Positions 1 to 8,429 of a stretch of 33,678 nt of DNA are shown piece by piece. Source of the DNA: Prevotella pectinovora (GTDB lineage Bacteria > Bacteroidota > Bacteroidia > Bacteroidales > Bacteroidaceae). The stretch's first letter is position 1; the number at the start of each line of letters is the position of its first letter. Made by a program: the position numbers and the translations under genes. The stretch lies in NCBI RefSeq assembly GCF_000834015.1, contig NZ_JXQI01000029.1, positions 1-33,678 on the forward strand. The letters run 5' to 3'. The notes below the pieces were generated by a model. That model searched no databases and was not told the origin of the DNA. It was given only the letters and a program-made list of their open reading frames with translations.

Positions 1-890
1 AAAAAAAAATTAGGGTGTGGCAAACGAGTGTAAGGCAAGTCGAAGACCATGTCCAATTCCTTAGTGTCCATCGGTGGATAAGGAGGATTCACCACTACGT
101 ATTCTTTGCCCAATCCCTGTATGATGCGCTGTGCATGGATTTTGTTTGACTCTTCCTCTATGTGTCTGAAGTTCTCCGCTTCTGCCTTTTTGCTTTGCAG
201 ACATTCCTCGTGGGAGTGGATAACGATGTCCTTTTCTGTTATTCCTCCGCTTATTCCATCTTCTGGTGAAATGTAAACTGTCTGTGGAATGTCTTTAATC
301 TCTTTGATTTCTTTGCCGTCAACGAGTTGCTTGGCTAGTTCCACGATGGGCTTCTCTCCCATACCATATATTATGATGTCTGCCCCGGCTTCTTTCAGAA
401 TGCAAGGCATGAGCTTGTCTTGCCAGTAGTCGTAATGGGTGAGTCTTCTCAGGGAAGCTTCTATGCCGCCTAGCACTATAGGCACGTCTGGGTAAATCTC
501 TCTTAGGATTCTGCTGTATACGATGGTTGGATATTCCGGTCTGCAATCGTGTCTTCCGTCGGGGCTATATGCATCTTCCGACCTCAGTCTTTTGTTTGCC
601 GTATATTTGTTCACCATTGAGTCCATGCAGCCAGGAGATATTCCGAAGAACAGTCTCGGCTTTCCAAGTTTCTTGAAGTCTCGGTAGTCGCCGTGCCAGT
701 CGGGTTGTGGCACTATTGCCACCTTCAATCCGTTGGCCTCAAGCACTCTTCCTATTACTGCCGCTCCAAACGACGGATGGTCTACGTATGCGTCTGCAGA
801 GAACAGAATGACGTCTAGTTCATCCCATCCCCTGAGCTCTACTTCCTTCTTTGTCGTTGGCAGCCAATCTGTTAGTCTCAGTTCTGCCAT
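1..890 (-). CDS. ygiQ: YgiQ family (UPF0313) radical SAM protein, N-terminal 296 residues
   Basis: The reading frame is open from an ATG at 890 to the left edge, so the C-terminus lies outside the window. The visible part begins MAELRLTDWLPTTKKEVELR and continues with the typical YgiQ N-terminus: SADAYVDHPSFG, then a segment ending PQPDWHGD, FFGISPGCMDSMVNKYT and VLGGIEASLRR. In this family the CxxxCxxC radical SAM cluster lies further downstream, so it cannot be checked here. Biochemical function is not established for the family. The start codon overlaps the stop of the upstream 106-aa gene (TGATG), which suggests translational coupling. The family call is secure; the function is not. Confidence 0.9.
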   Translation of the reverse strand, partial: MAELRLTDWLPTTKKEVELRGWDELDVILFSADAYVDHPSFGAAVIGRVLEANGLKVAIVPQPDWHGDYRDFKKLGKPRLFFGISPGCMDSMVNKYTANKRLRSEDAYSPDGRHDCRPEYPTIVYSRILREIYPDVPIVLGGIEASLRRLTHYDYWQDKLMPCILKEAGADIIIYGMGEKPIVELAKQLVDGKEIKEIKDIPQTVYISPEDGISGGITEKDIVIHSHEECLQSKKAEAENFRHIEEESNKIHAQRIIQGLGKEYVVVNPPYPPMDTKELDMVFDLPYTRLPHPNFF

Positions 891-1210
891 CAGTCCTCCA
901 TTTCGGTTTCACCGTTGTTTTTCTCGTCCCATTCTATATATAGGAGTACGAGTTGGTGTAGTCCGAAAGCTTTCATGTTCTTGTTGTAAATCACGTCGAG
1001 ACACAGGTCTATCAACCCTTTGTCTGCTCCCATGTTCGACTCCAGCATCGACCTCATGTTGAGTTTGAGTTTGTCGAGTACGGTTTCGTCAATGAAGCCT
1101 GTGCTGTCGATGAGATTTCTTAATAATGAATATTTCTTTACTGTTGCCAGATGTTCGTCTGTCACGTTTATGCTTCTTGTTCCCGAAGCGTTAGCTTGAA
1201 TCTTGTACAT
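890..1210 (-). CDS. Hypothetical protein, 106 aa, coupled to ygiQ
   Basis: I do not recognise a domain. The protein is helical-looking and soluble, starts MYKIQANASGTRSINVTDEH and ends in an acidic tail (ETEMED). It has no signal peptide or membrane segment. Its stop codon shares a base with the ygiQ start codon, so the two are probably co-translated. The overlap and the absence of a competing frame with recognisable homology support it as a real gene. Confidence 0.65.
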   Translation of the reverse strand: MYKIQANASGTRSINVTDEHLATVKKYSLLRNLIDSTGFIDETVLDKLKLNMRSMLESNMGADKGLIDLCLDVIYNKNMKAFGLHQLVLLYIEWDEKNNGETEMED

Positions 1211-1244
1211 TTAATTTTGTTTTTATTTGTTTTCAAATTAATGG

Positions 1245-1325
1245 GTCAGACAAGTATTTCTCCTTCTGTCTGTCGATGGTCTGACAGGTGAATGAGGAGG
1301 TTTACTTGACCATTTGCCGGGTCAA
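1245..1325. repeat. Two inverted repeats in the gap between the lipoprotein gene and the 106-aa gene
   Basis: GTCAGAC (1245-1251) pairs with GTCTGAC (1279-1285), and TTGACC (1306-1311) pairs with GGTCAA (1320-1325). They lie just beyond the stop codon of the leftward lipoprotein gene and upstream of the 106-aa gene. They could form a terminator or processing hairpin, but neither has a clear T-tract. Confidence 0.35.
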
Positions 1326-1357
1326 ATTAATTTGTTTATTTGTTCCCTCTTGTTTAT

Positions 1358-4078
1358 TTATTCATTTAGAAATGTCAGGAATCCCCTCATTATCATTCTC
1401 CTTGCTTTTGCCGATGTTATGCATTCGAAAGGAAAACCCATTGCGAGAGTCCTGTTGGCGGTTCCCTTATATGCCACGCAGGCCGACTTGCCATTGGCGT
1501 AAGTAAGCGTGCAGAATGCTTGTGGAGTGGGTGTTACCACGTTTACTCTTGTTGCGGCGTAATGCCTGTCGTTGAGTGAATCATAAATGTCGAATGCTGT
1601 TCCCATTCCCGACACAGGCTGTCCGGTATCTTCTGCATAATCATCAATATGCAGCACGTTGCGCAGAAAAGTCTTTTCTCTGTCAGACTGCATGTCTGAG
1701 GCGATATAGGAACCACTTGCCAGTATGTTGCCACCTGCTGCGACATAGTCTTCAAGAACCTTCTGCATCAGATATGTGAACGTCTTGTAATCTTCTGTCG
1801 CCGTGGAGGTATATTTCTGGTTGCCCAATATAAGGTCTACGCATGCGTATTCTGAAAGATTCACCCTTCCGTTTTCAACAGCATGAGACGATGCGCTCAC
1901 CACATTGTATTTCTTCATCGGAACCATTGCTTCGGCATGTTCAGCGGTATAGTCGAAGGTATTTCCCATTATGAAACGTCCTTCCAGTTCCGTACCGCTA
2001 TATCCCAACCCATCAGGTCCTACAGTGGTATGACGCGACTTGTCGAAGTTTATCTGTTGTCCGCTCCATCCCACTGTCATTCCCATTTGCATACCAGGGT
2101 CAGATGCCAGGTCGAATCCCTGTTGCCATTCGTTTTTCACTATGGCAGGAGCCGCCAGTCTGTAGAATCCATTAACTATCAGTATGCTTTTAGTAGCTCC
2201 TGGGTGATAAACAGCTGTCAGAGTTTCTGAGGGGAAGCTTTCTCCTCCCTTGTTCGTCGCTGTAACCCTGAATCTATAAACGGCATCAGGCGATAGTTTT
2301 ATTCGTATCTTCCTGCCTTGTACAAGCTCACCATTGTCAAATCCCCCTTGACTTCCAGCTGCGGTATATACAATATATCCTGTTGGCTTTGCTGATGGTT
2401 CCAGTGGGTCAGCTTGTGCATCCCAAGTCAGTTCCACCACTCCTTCGTCAACGAAACGAAGATAGGCGTTCTTGGGGGCGAGTGGTTGCACGATGTAGTC
2501 GTTGCGGTGTCTTTCAGCTGTAAATTTCAGTATCGTCTTGTATAAGCTTCTTGCTATCACAAACTTCACGTTAGGATCTTGTCCCATAATCATGTCCGGG
2601 AAACTCTGGTGCGACAGGGTCTCTATAATGGCCGACGGTACTTCTGGCAGTCTTGTTTCCGAATAGTTCCGGTCATAGAGATCCCTTTTGTTCCATTTGC
2701 CGAATAGCCGCTTCATGTCGTTGTCCAATCCGGAAAGCAGGTTCTGAGCAAGAGTCTTTGATGTTTGTCTAGATGAACCGTCAGCGAGAAGTCCGTCGTG
2801 AAATTGCGTTGTGCATATTGCCAGCGAACCGAATATAGACCTGAAGTCGGGGGCGTATCCGGCATCGCTGTGTACTGCAAGTGACATCTCAAGCGGCACT
2901 TCCTTTCCGTCCTTGTCAGGAACGAAGCAAGAACCTCCAGCAAGCCAGTTCGTCATTTTCGACCTGGTGTTTATATCGTCTTTATAATCGTCAGTTCCAT
3001 TATATGAGTTGTATACGTTTTCAGGTGCTCCAGCCCATTGTGCATAGTATCTTGCGCCCTCCAGACACCTTGGCATTCCGCTTGTCTGGCCGTTGCGGTT
3101 TACCGTTCCCATACCGCCTCCGAAGCGTACGGCGTCCGCCGTTACTACTCCTTTGCAGCGGCTTGAATTAGAAAGTACTACACGGTTGTCAGAAGAGCAC
3201 CCTTTCCCGAATTCGAATGTTCCGAGATAAACCCATGTTCCGCCTCCCATGCGTTGGTTCACGTTGAATACAGTCTTGACTCCTTTGTGGTAAACGGTGT
3301 ATTCAGCATCGTCCACGCTGTTTTTGAGCGTGGGATAACTTACGTATACGGCATACCTTCCTTCGTTTTCTATTCGAGGTTGGTATGAAATCATACATGT
3401 AGGCATTTTGTCTGCCTTCGTTTTGCGGGTAGTTCCCCATGTGAAGGGATTTGTATTACCATATAATATAGTTTGCGCTACTCCAGCGAAACCCGGCGTT
3501 GCTGCATCAGTCCAACGTCCTTGTAGTGAGGTTTCGGTGTAGTAGGGCAGTTGTGGGTTGTCGTTGTCCACTATCACCTCACTTGGTTGCCAGTCTCTTT
3601 CCCTTGGAGAGAACACCGTTGCCCCGGCATTTTCGAGCATGGGAATAAGATAAGGCACTACGATTGTCTGTGTGAACAGATCCTCCGTCGTGGAGTATAG
3701 GTTTGGTCTTTGCCATTCCCATTTGTCTTTGTTCTTGTCGTAGTATCTTCCGTGACTTGCCCACACGGCAAAATGCTTGTTCAGCAGGCCTTTCGTTGGC
3801 TTCAGTGGCCACGACATATTTCTCACCCATTGTTCCCCGTCATATTCTTTACCTCGTTTTGCCGGTACAATGGGTGTGGTCTTGTTTTCTGTTGAGGCTT
3901 CCTGCTTATTCCTCTTATCTTTCTTCTTCTTTTTGCTTTTCTTTTCTTTTTTGCCCTTGCCGTCTTGTTTCACAGAAGCATAGGGGGTCTCCTTCCATTT
4001 TTTCTTTGAGGAGTCGCGGTGGCTTGCGCATGCACAAAGCATTGCTACTGCCGCCAATATGACAATCTTCTTTTTCAT
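1358..4078 (-). CDS. Amidase lipoprotein with inserted golvesin-like domain and FN3 domain (often annotated xanthan lyase)
   Basis: A 906-aa surface lipoprotein. The signal peptide ends in a lipobox (L-C-A-C, lipidated Cys about residue 17) and is followed by a lysine-rich linker (about 25-60). Residues of an N-acetylmuramoyl-L-alanine amidase (Amidase_3) fold are visible in two blocks: WASHGRYYD and STTEDLFTQ near residues 105-135, then LAVHSDAGY and AIIETLSHQSFPD near 400-490. These supply the usual His/Glu/His zinc ligands and a catalytic Glu. A golvesin-like beta domain (YAVYVSYP, NQRMGGGTWVYLG, ADAVRFGGGMG, about 190-325) sits between the blocks. A fibronectin type III domain follows (about 515-605), then a long C-terminal region that I do not recognise. 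Xanthan lyase is a common database label for this architecture; a cell-wall amidase role is a better inference. A perfect hairpin GCAATAA/TTATTGC (4137-4151) lies upstream of its start. Confidence 0.82.
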   Translation of the reverse strand: MKKKIVILAAVAMLCACASHRDSSKKKWKETPYASVKQDGKGKKEKKSKKKKKDKRNKQEASTENKTTPIVPAKRGKEYDGEQWVRNMSWPLKPTKGLLNKHFAVWASHGRYYDKNKDKWEWQRPNLYSTTEDLFTQTIVVPYLIPMLENAGATVFSPRERDWQPSEVIVDNDNPQLPYYTETSLQGRWTDAATPGFAGVAQTILYGNTNPFTWGTTRKTKADKMPTCMISYQPRIENEGRYAVYVSYPTLKNSVDDAEYTVYHKGVKTVFNVNQRMGGGTWVYLGTFEFGKGCSSDNRVVLSNSSRCKGVVTADAVRFGGGMGTVNRNGQTSGMPRCLEGARYYAQWAGAPENVYNSYNGTDDYKDDINTRSKMTNWLAGGSCFVPDKDGKEVPLEMSLAVHSDAGYAPDFRSIFGSLAICTTQFHDGLLADGSSRQTSKTLAQNLLSGLDNDMKRLFGKWNKRDLYDRNYSETRLPEVPSAIIETLSHQSFPDMIMGQDPNVKFVIARSLYKTILKFTAERHRNDYIVQPLAPKNAYLRFVDEGVVELTWDAQADPLEPSAKPTGYIVYTAAGSQGGFDNGELVQGRKIRIKLSPDAVYRFRVTATNKGGESFPSETLTAVYHPGATKSILIVNGFYRLAAPAIVKNEWQQGFDLASDPGMQMGMTVGWSGQQINFDKSRHTTVGPDGLGYSGTELEGRFIMGNTFDYTAEHAEAMVPMKKYNVVSASSHAVENGRVNLSEYACVDLILGNQKYTSTATEDYKTFTYLMQKVLEDYVAAGGNILASGSYIASDMQSDREKTFLRNVLHIDDYAEDTGQPVSGMGTAFDIYDSLNDRHYAATRVNVVTPTPQAFCTLTYANGKSACVAYKGTANRTLAMGFPFECITSAKARRMIMRGFLTFLNE

Positions 4079-4157
4079 CTTTTTCCGGTGTGTTTCATTT
4101 TTCCGAGTCGATGATGGCCGGAACCACTGAGCAGTTGCAATAAGTTATTGCTCACTT

Positions 4158-4721
4158 CTATTCTTGAGCTGCGTCTCCTATGGAGAAATTTTCCGGTTTC
4201 TTTCCTTTGAAGTCCTTGAAATACAGCTTTATGTGCTTCATGTCTTTTTCCACATCGCCTGTAGGATGGAAACATTCCGTACATGTTATTTCCTTTTTCT
4301 CATAGTCCACGCCATAGAGCAGAATCGGCAGGTTGGCCTTCAGGGCTATAAAGTAGAAACCTTTTTTCCAGTCTTCCACTCTTTTTCTTGTGCCTTCCGG
4401 CGTGATGCATAGTCTGAACTCCTCTCTGTCCAATGCCGTATTTGCTAAGTTGTCCGTCAGGCTTGTGTGTTTCGACCTCCATACTGGAATTCCTCCCATA
4501 TGTTTGAAAATCGGTCCAAGAGGCCAAAAAAACCACTCCTTTTTCATCAGGAAATTGATTTTTAGTCCTTCAGCCCTTTCGTAGAGTTGTCCAAAGAAGA
4601 AGTCCCAGTTGCTCGTATGCGGTGCCAGACATATAATAAATTTATCAGGGTGCTCTACTGTTACTGTCTTTTTCCATCCCAGTTTCTTGTAGAGCATCCA
4701 TTTGCAAATTGTTCTTATCAT
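4158..4721 (-). CDS. Lysophospholipid acyltransferase family protein (PlsC-like)
   Basis: A 187-aa protein with the glycerolipid acyltransferase signature APHTSNWDF, which provides the HxxxxD catalytic pair, near residues 33-41. The downstream motif GGIPVWR and a CITPEGTRKR substrate-binding block are also present. These motifs are typical of 1-acyl-glycerol-3-phosphate acyltransferases. The protein is shorter than classic PlsC (about 240 aa) and has no clear membrane segment, as is common for the small Bacteroidota versions. Whether it acts in phospholipid or aminolipid synthesis cannot be told from the sequence. It sits 20 bp after the 90-aa gene and is probably co-transcribed with it. Confidence 0.8.
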   Translation of the reverse strand: MIRTICKWMLYKKLGWKKTVTVEHPDKFIICLAPHTSNWDFFFGQLYERAEGLKINFLMKKEWFFWPLGPIFKHMGGIPVWRSKHTSLTDNLANTALDREEFRLCITPEGTRKRVEDWKKGFYFIALKANLPILLYGVDYEKKEITCTECFHPTGDVEKDMKHIKLYFKDFKGKKPENFSIGDAAQE

Positions 4722-4741
4722 GTGTTGCCTGTCCTCCTCTG

Positions 4742-5014
4742 TTAGTTCAGATTGGCAATCTGATCGACTATCTCGCTAATTTGCGAGTTGAAATTCTTGG
4801 TTAGGTCAGCGAAGTATTTCTTAGGTTCCATTCCTGGCTCCGGGTGCGAGATGCGGCATACGAAATCGTTGTGGATAGTCAGAATGGAGTGGAGCAATGC
4901 GTCGGAATTCTCTTTCGAGCATTTGGCGCTGTATATTGAACTTGCCACGCACTCGGCGAAAAGCTCGCTGCATATATAATTGATGTTTTTCTTCAAATCA
5001 CGTTTACTTGCCAT
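4742..5014 (-). CDS. Conserved hypothetical protein, 90 aa, helical
   Basis: A small soluble, probably all-helical protein beginning MASKRDLKKNINYICSELF and ending QISEIVDQIANLN. I recognise the general form as one seen in Bacteroidota genomes but can name no function. It is the first gene of a leftward unit, with a good Bacteroidota promoter box about 50 bp upstream and the acyltransferase gene 20 bp downstream. Confidence 0.7.
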   Translation of the reverse strand: MASKRDLKKNINYICSELFAECVASSIYSAKCSKENSDALLHSILTIHNDFVCRISHPEPGMEPKKYFADLTKNFNSQISEIVDQIANLN

Positions 5015-5062
5015 AATATTGTTGAAATTTTAGATTAAACAAATACGTTTTATAATCAGCGA

Positions 5063-5095
5063 CAAATATAGCCTTTTTTCTTTGATGTAAAACAA
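5063..5095 (-). promoter_or_regulatory. Leftward promoter of the 90-aa gene cluster
   Basis: Read on the minus strand, TATATTTG (5070-5063) matches the Bacteroidota -7 consensus TAnnTTTG. A TTG lies 22 bp upstream (5095-5093), slightly longer than the usual 19-21 bp. The start codon follows at 5014. Confidence 0.55.
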
Positions 5096-5164
5096 TAAAT
5101 GCAATAAAAAATGTTTTAATGATGATTAAATGTGATTTTTCTTCTTTATTCAGAATAAAAATCT

Positions 5165-5172
5165 TACATTTG
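5165..5172 (+). promoter_or_regulatory. Rightward promoter box before pfp
   Basis: TACATTTG is a perfect TAnnTTTG box. No exact TTG is visible at the expected upstream distance, only a T-rich run. Transcription would start around 5178, giving a leader of about 220 nt before pfp or a separate small RNA. Confidence 0.6.
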
Positions 5173-5175
5173 CAC

Positions 5176-5328
5176 GAAGAAAGCAGGCAGGGTGCTGATC
5201 CCGTATGTCTGCGGACGAACGTCATTAGGTGTTAGACATATATTAATGTTCAGTGGAGCAAAGCGTAAAGAGCAATATGGCTTGGGAATAGTAAACATTC
5301 CCGATGTAGGTTGTAGCGCTTTCTTTTC
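5176..5328 (+). ncRNA. Candidate structured RNA or pfp 5' leader element (about 150 nt)
   Basis: This stretch follows the promoter box directly and contains no convincing gene. Its ends are complementary: GAAGAAAGC (5176-5184) can pair with GCTTTCTT (5318-5325), followed by TTC. Inside are hairpins: GCAGGCA (5183-5189) with TGTCTGC (5206-5212), extended by GGG/CCC; ACAT (5236-5239) with ATGT (5246-5249); and GGGAAT (5284-5289) with ATTCCC (5297-5302). Paired ends, a size near 150 nt and a strong promoter resemble a 6S-like or other housekeeping RNA, but I cannot match it to a known family by eye. A G-C rich hairpin near 5339-5355 follows before pfp. Confidence 0.4.
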
Positions 5329-5401
5329 ATGATGCTCAGCGTCGCTTGCGGCGCAATCACTATCAGACTGACAACAACAAACAATTTAAAGTATTTTTTT
5401 T

Positions 5402-7051
5402 ATGGAGAAAAGTGTTTTCCAGCAAGTCAGAGATGCCTTCACGCCGGTTCTGCCGGTTGGCTTGCGGACATCAGTAGGTATTAAGGAAGGTGAGGCAACG
5501 ACAAGCGTTGCTGATCAGGAAGTGATAAAGAAAATGTTCCCCAACACATACGGAATGCCTGTCGTGGAGTTCGTAGAAGGCGAGGAGCGAGGCACGGATC
5601 CTATCAACGTGGGTGTAATCCTGAGTGGTGGACAGGCTCCTGGCGGTCACAACGTAATAACCGGACTCTTCGATACCATCAAGAAAATCAATCCACATAG
5701 CAGACTTTTCGGATTCCTGCTCGGACCGGGCGGACTGGTAGATCACAAGTATATTGAAATTACTGAGACCTACATCAATGACTTCCGTAACACGGGCGGT
5801 TTTGATATGATTGGCTCCGGAAGAACCAAGCTCGAAAAGGAAGACCAATTTGAAAAAGGATACGAAATACTGAAATACCTCAACATCAAGGCGCTTGTCA
5901 TCATTGGAGGCGACGATTCCAACACCAATGCATGCGTGTTGGCAGAGTACTACAAGATGAAGAACTATCCTGTTCAGGTGATAGGATGTCCGAAAACCAT
6001 CGACGGCGACCTTAAATGTGAGCAGATAGAGGCGTCTTTCGGTTTTGACACGGCAACGAAAGTTTATTCAGAACTTATCGGAAACATTGAGCGCGATTGC
6101 AACTCGAGCCGTAAATACTGGCACTTCGTGAAGCTCATGGGGCGTTCTGCTTCGCATATTGCTTTGGAGTGTGCCTTGCAATGCCATCCTAACCTGTGCC
6201 TGATATCAGAAGAGGTGGAGGCAAAGGATCTGAGCCTCAACGATATCGTTGAAGACATCTGCCGTATGGTGAAATATCGTTCTGACCGTGGCATGAACTA
6301 TGGAGTCGTGCTTATTCCTGAGGGACTTATTGAGTTCATTCCGGCAATCGGCAGACTCATTGACGAACTAAATGATCTGCTCGCCCTTCATGGCAAGGAT
6401 TACAAGGACCTCTCGCCTATGGAGCAGAAGCAATATATTTTAGAACATCTATCTGAAGAGAACCTCAAAACGTTTGAAACGCTACCCGATGACGTGGCAC
6501 GACAACTCTCGCTAGATCGCGACCCACACGGCAACGTTCAGGTTTCGCTTATCGAGACAGAACGTCTGCTTTCGAGAATGGTGGATGCAAAGCTGCAGGC
6601 CTGGAAAAAAGAAGGGAAGTTTAATGGAAGCTTCAACTCAATCCATCATTTCTTCGGTTATGAGGGACGTTGCGCTGCGCCATCCAATTTCGACGCAAAC
6701 TATTGCTATGCTCTTGGAGCAAGTGCAGCCCATCTCATCGCCAACGGCAAGACTGGCTATATGGCAGTGGTGCGCAATACTACAGCCAAACCAGCAGATT
6801 GGAAAGCGGGTGGAGTGCCTATCACGTCGCTCTTTAACGTGGAACGACGCAATGGCAAGATGAAGCCTGTTATACGCAAGGCGCTTGTTGACCTCAACGG
6901 CAGGCCGTTCAAGGAACTGGTTGAACACCGCGATGAGTGGTCGAAGGAGACATCGTTCGTATATCCCGGACCTGTGCAGTATTGGGGACCTTCTGAGCTC
7001 TGTGACCGCACTACCAAGACTCTCGCATTAGAGAGAGGAGGAAAAGCGTAG
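5402..7051 (+). CDS. pfp: Diphosphate--fructose-6-phosphate 1-phosphotransferase (PPi-PFK)
   Basis: A 549-aa cytosolic enzyme that reversibly phosphorylates fructose 6-phosphate with pyrophosphate, the glycolysis/gluconeogenesis step. The visible motifs are GVILSGGQAPGGHNVI, GGDDSNTNA at about residues 169-177 and PKTIDGDL at about 197-204. The second Asp of GGDDS and the Lys of PKTIDGD are the residues that favour PPi over ATP in this family. Downstream, FDTATKVYSELIGN and KLMGRSASHIALECAL fit the long (about 550 aa) PFP subfamily. The gene stands alone between its leader and a terminator. With ppdK in the same window it points to a pyrophosphate-based glycolytic pathway. Confidence 0.95.
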   Translation: MEKSVFQQVRDAFTPVLPVGLRTSVGIKEGEATTSVADQEVIKKMFPNTYGMPVVEFVEGEERGTDPINVGVILSGGQAPGGHNVITGLFDTIKKINPHSRLFGFLLGPGGLVDHKYIEITETYINDFRNTGGFDMIGSGRTKLEKEDQFEKGYEILKYLNIKALVIIGGDDSNTNACVLAEYYKMKNYPVQVIGCPKTIDGDLKCEQIEASFGFDTATKVYSELIGNIERDCNSSRKYWHFVKLMGRSASHIALECALQCHPNLCLISEEVEAKDLSLNDIVEDICRMVKYRSDRGMNYGVVLIPEGLIEFIPAIGRLIDELNDLLALHGKDYKDLSPMEQKQYILEHLSEENLKTFETLPDDVARQLSLDRDPHGNVQVSLIETERLLSRMVDAKLQAWKKEGKFNGSFNSIHHFFGYEGRCAAPSNFDANYCYALGASAAHLIANGKTGYMAVVRNTTAKPADWKAGGVPITSLFNVERRNGKMKPVIRKALVDLNGRPFKELVEHRDEWSKETSFVYPGPVQYWGPSELCDRTTKTLALERGGKA

Positions 7052-7074
7052 GGAAGATTCCTGAATATGATAAT

Positions 7075-7133
7075 CCAGACCTCAAACCTTTCTACACTTC
7101 CTTTTATGGGGGTAAGGCCGGTTTGAGGTTTGG
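7075..7133 (+). terminator. Hairpin after pfp
   Basis: CCAGACCTCAAACC (7075-7088) is complementary, with one mismatch, to GGTTTGAGGTTTGG (7120-7133). It lies 23 bp after the pfp stop codon. The 3' T-tract is weak. Confidence 0.6.
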
Positions 7134-7162
7134 ATGTTTATATATCTATAATAAATTAAACC

Positions 7163-8038
7163 ATGACAACCAACAGAAGAAGAACCGTAAAGCCAACAGG
7201 GCGACGCTCCTCAACGAAGCATCGCCCCGTAACAAAGCGACGCTCTGAACACAAGCTTGGAGGGTTGTTTAGGCTACTCTTCGGTACGCGTGCAAGGTTG
7301 GCATGGTGGACGGGAGGAATACTTATAGCTGTGGCGTATGTTTGGGCATTCTATTATTTCTTCGTTGGTCCATTCGGATTCAGATGGCGAGCTCTCTATG
7401 GTGATGCAAACTATCCGGGCGGCTATGAAATCAGAGGCATCGACATCAGCCACTATCAGGGAGATATAGATTGGGATCAGCTGCAGAATGCCATGATAGA
7501 GAAATGTCCCATCCGTTTCATTGTCATGAAGGCTACCGAGGGCTCAAGCAAGATAGATCCCTCATTCAAGTACAACTTCAAACAAGCTCTGGAATATGGC
7601 TATATCCGAGGAGCTTATCATTTTTGGAGCAACCATTCTTCGGCTCGTCAGCAGGCTTATTTCTTTCTCAACAACGTACCTCTCGAGTCGGGAGATCTCC
7701 CGCCAGTGCTCGATGTTGAGCACAAGCCGAAAGACAAGAGCGTGGAGGATTTCCAGCAGGACATTCTCACATGGCTTCATATCGTGGAAGACAGGTATCA
7801 TGTAAAGCCGATAATCTATACATATTATAAATTCAAGAAGCAGTATCTCGACACTCCCGTCTTCGACGACTATCCTTACTGGATTGCTCATTACTATGTG
7901 GACAAAATAGAATACCAGGGCGAATGGAAGTTCTGGCAGCATACCGATGCCGGCAAACTTCCAGGCATCAAGGGCTACGTTGACTTCAACATTTACAATG
8001 GGTCATTCTATGATTTGAAAAGGCTCTGCATAGATTAA
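7163..8038 (+). CDS. Membrane-anchored GH25 lysozyme
   Basis: A 291-aa protein with a very basic cytoplasmic N-terminus (about 1-45), one membrane helix (about 46-70) and a glycosyl hydrolase family 25 domain (about 91-288). The catalytic acidic residues are in GIDISHYQG (Asp93) and PVLDVEH (Asp184, Glu186). FWQHTDAG and VDFNIYNG at the C-terminus complete the family pattern. GH25 enzymes are muramidases that cleave peptidoglycan. The anchor suggests a periplasmic wall-remodelling role rather than phage lysis, and no phage genes surround it. Confidence 0.9.
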   Translation: MTTNRRRTVKPTGRRSSTKHRPVTKRRSEHKLGGLFRLLFGTRARLAWWTGGILIAVAYVWAFYYFFVGPFGFRWRALYGDANYPGGYEIRGIDISHYQGDIDWDQLQNAMIEKCPIRFIVMKATEGSSKIDPSFKYNFKQALEYGYIRGAYHFWSNHSSARQQAYFFLNNVPLESGDLPPVLDVEHKPKDKSVEDFQQDILTWLHIVEDRYHVKPIIYTYYKFKKQYLDTPVFDDYPYWIAHYYVDKIEYQGEWKFWQHTDAGKLPGIKGYVDFNIYNGSFYDLKRLCID

Positions 8039-8056
8039 TGTCACTTTGGGCTGTTG

Positions 8057-8090
8057 AGGCAATCTTTGAGAATCCTTTAATTCTTTGCCT
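8057..8090 (+). terminator. Hairpin after the GH25 gene
   Basis: AGGCAA (8057-8062) pairs with TTGCCT (8085-8090), with an inner GAAT/ATTC stem (8070-8073 with 8080-8083), followed by a T-rich stretch. A second hairpin, TAAACC (8126-8131) with GGTTTA (8157-8162) and inner CTTCT/AGAAG, follows. Confidence 0.5.
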
Positions 8091-8352
8091 TGTTTCCTGT
8101 TTCTATTCCCCTTGTTTGTGTTGCGTAAACCTATTATTCTTCTGATACAAGAAGGCGGTTTATGTTTGTCAAAACGTTGCTTTTTTGCTTGCTGAAAAGC
8201 TTTTAATGTTTTGTTTGTCTGCTTTATCGAAGATGATATAGGTCTTGGAATGAATGACTTTCAGAAGAAATAGTAAATCAAGACAAAAGCCAAAGCCTAA
8301 GAATTCTAATGACATGTCAACTTAAAAAAAACAAAAAGCTCAACAAAATCTT

Positions 8353-8382
8353 TTTGTTTGTAAATAATTTGCATTATCTTTG
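8353..8382 (+). promoter_or_regulatory. Promoter of the AraC-type regulator gene
   Basis: TTTG (8353-8356), an 18-bp spacer and TATCTTTG (8375-8382) match the Bacteroidota TTTG / TAnnTTTG promoter closely. A second TTTG is at 8357-8360. The start codon is about 250 bp downstream, so the transcript has a long leader. Confidence 0.75.
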
Positions 8383-8409
8383 CATAAAATAAGCTTCGGC
8401 TCGGGATAA

Positions 8410-8429
8410 GAAATGAATGGATTCATTTC
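8410..8429. repeat. Perfect palindrome in the regulator leader
   Basis: GAAATGAAT and ATTCATTTC (9-bp arms, GG centre) lie about 20 bp after the predicted transcription start. It could be an operator for the downstream regulator or an RNA hairpin at the 5' end of the mRNA. Confidence 0.55.

Noticed and set aside
5004..5225. 73-aa leftward frame in the divergent promoter region
   Set aside because: It overlaps both promoters and the 90-aa gene start, is not similar to any protein I know, and looks like chance.
7163..8038. Prophage lysis gene
   Set aside because: The GH25 protein has a basic tail and a membrane anchor, and there are no holin or other phage genes nearby.
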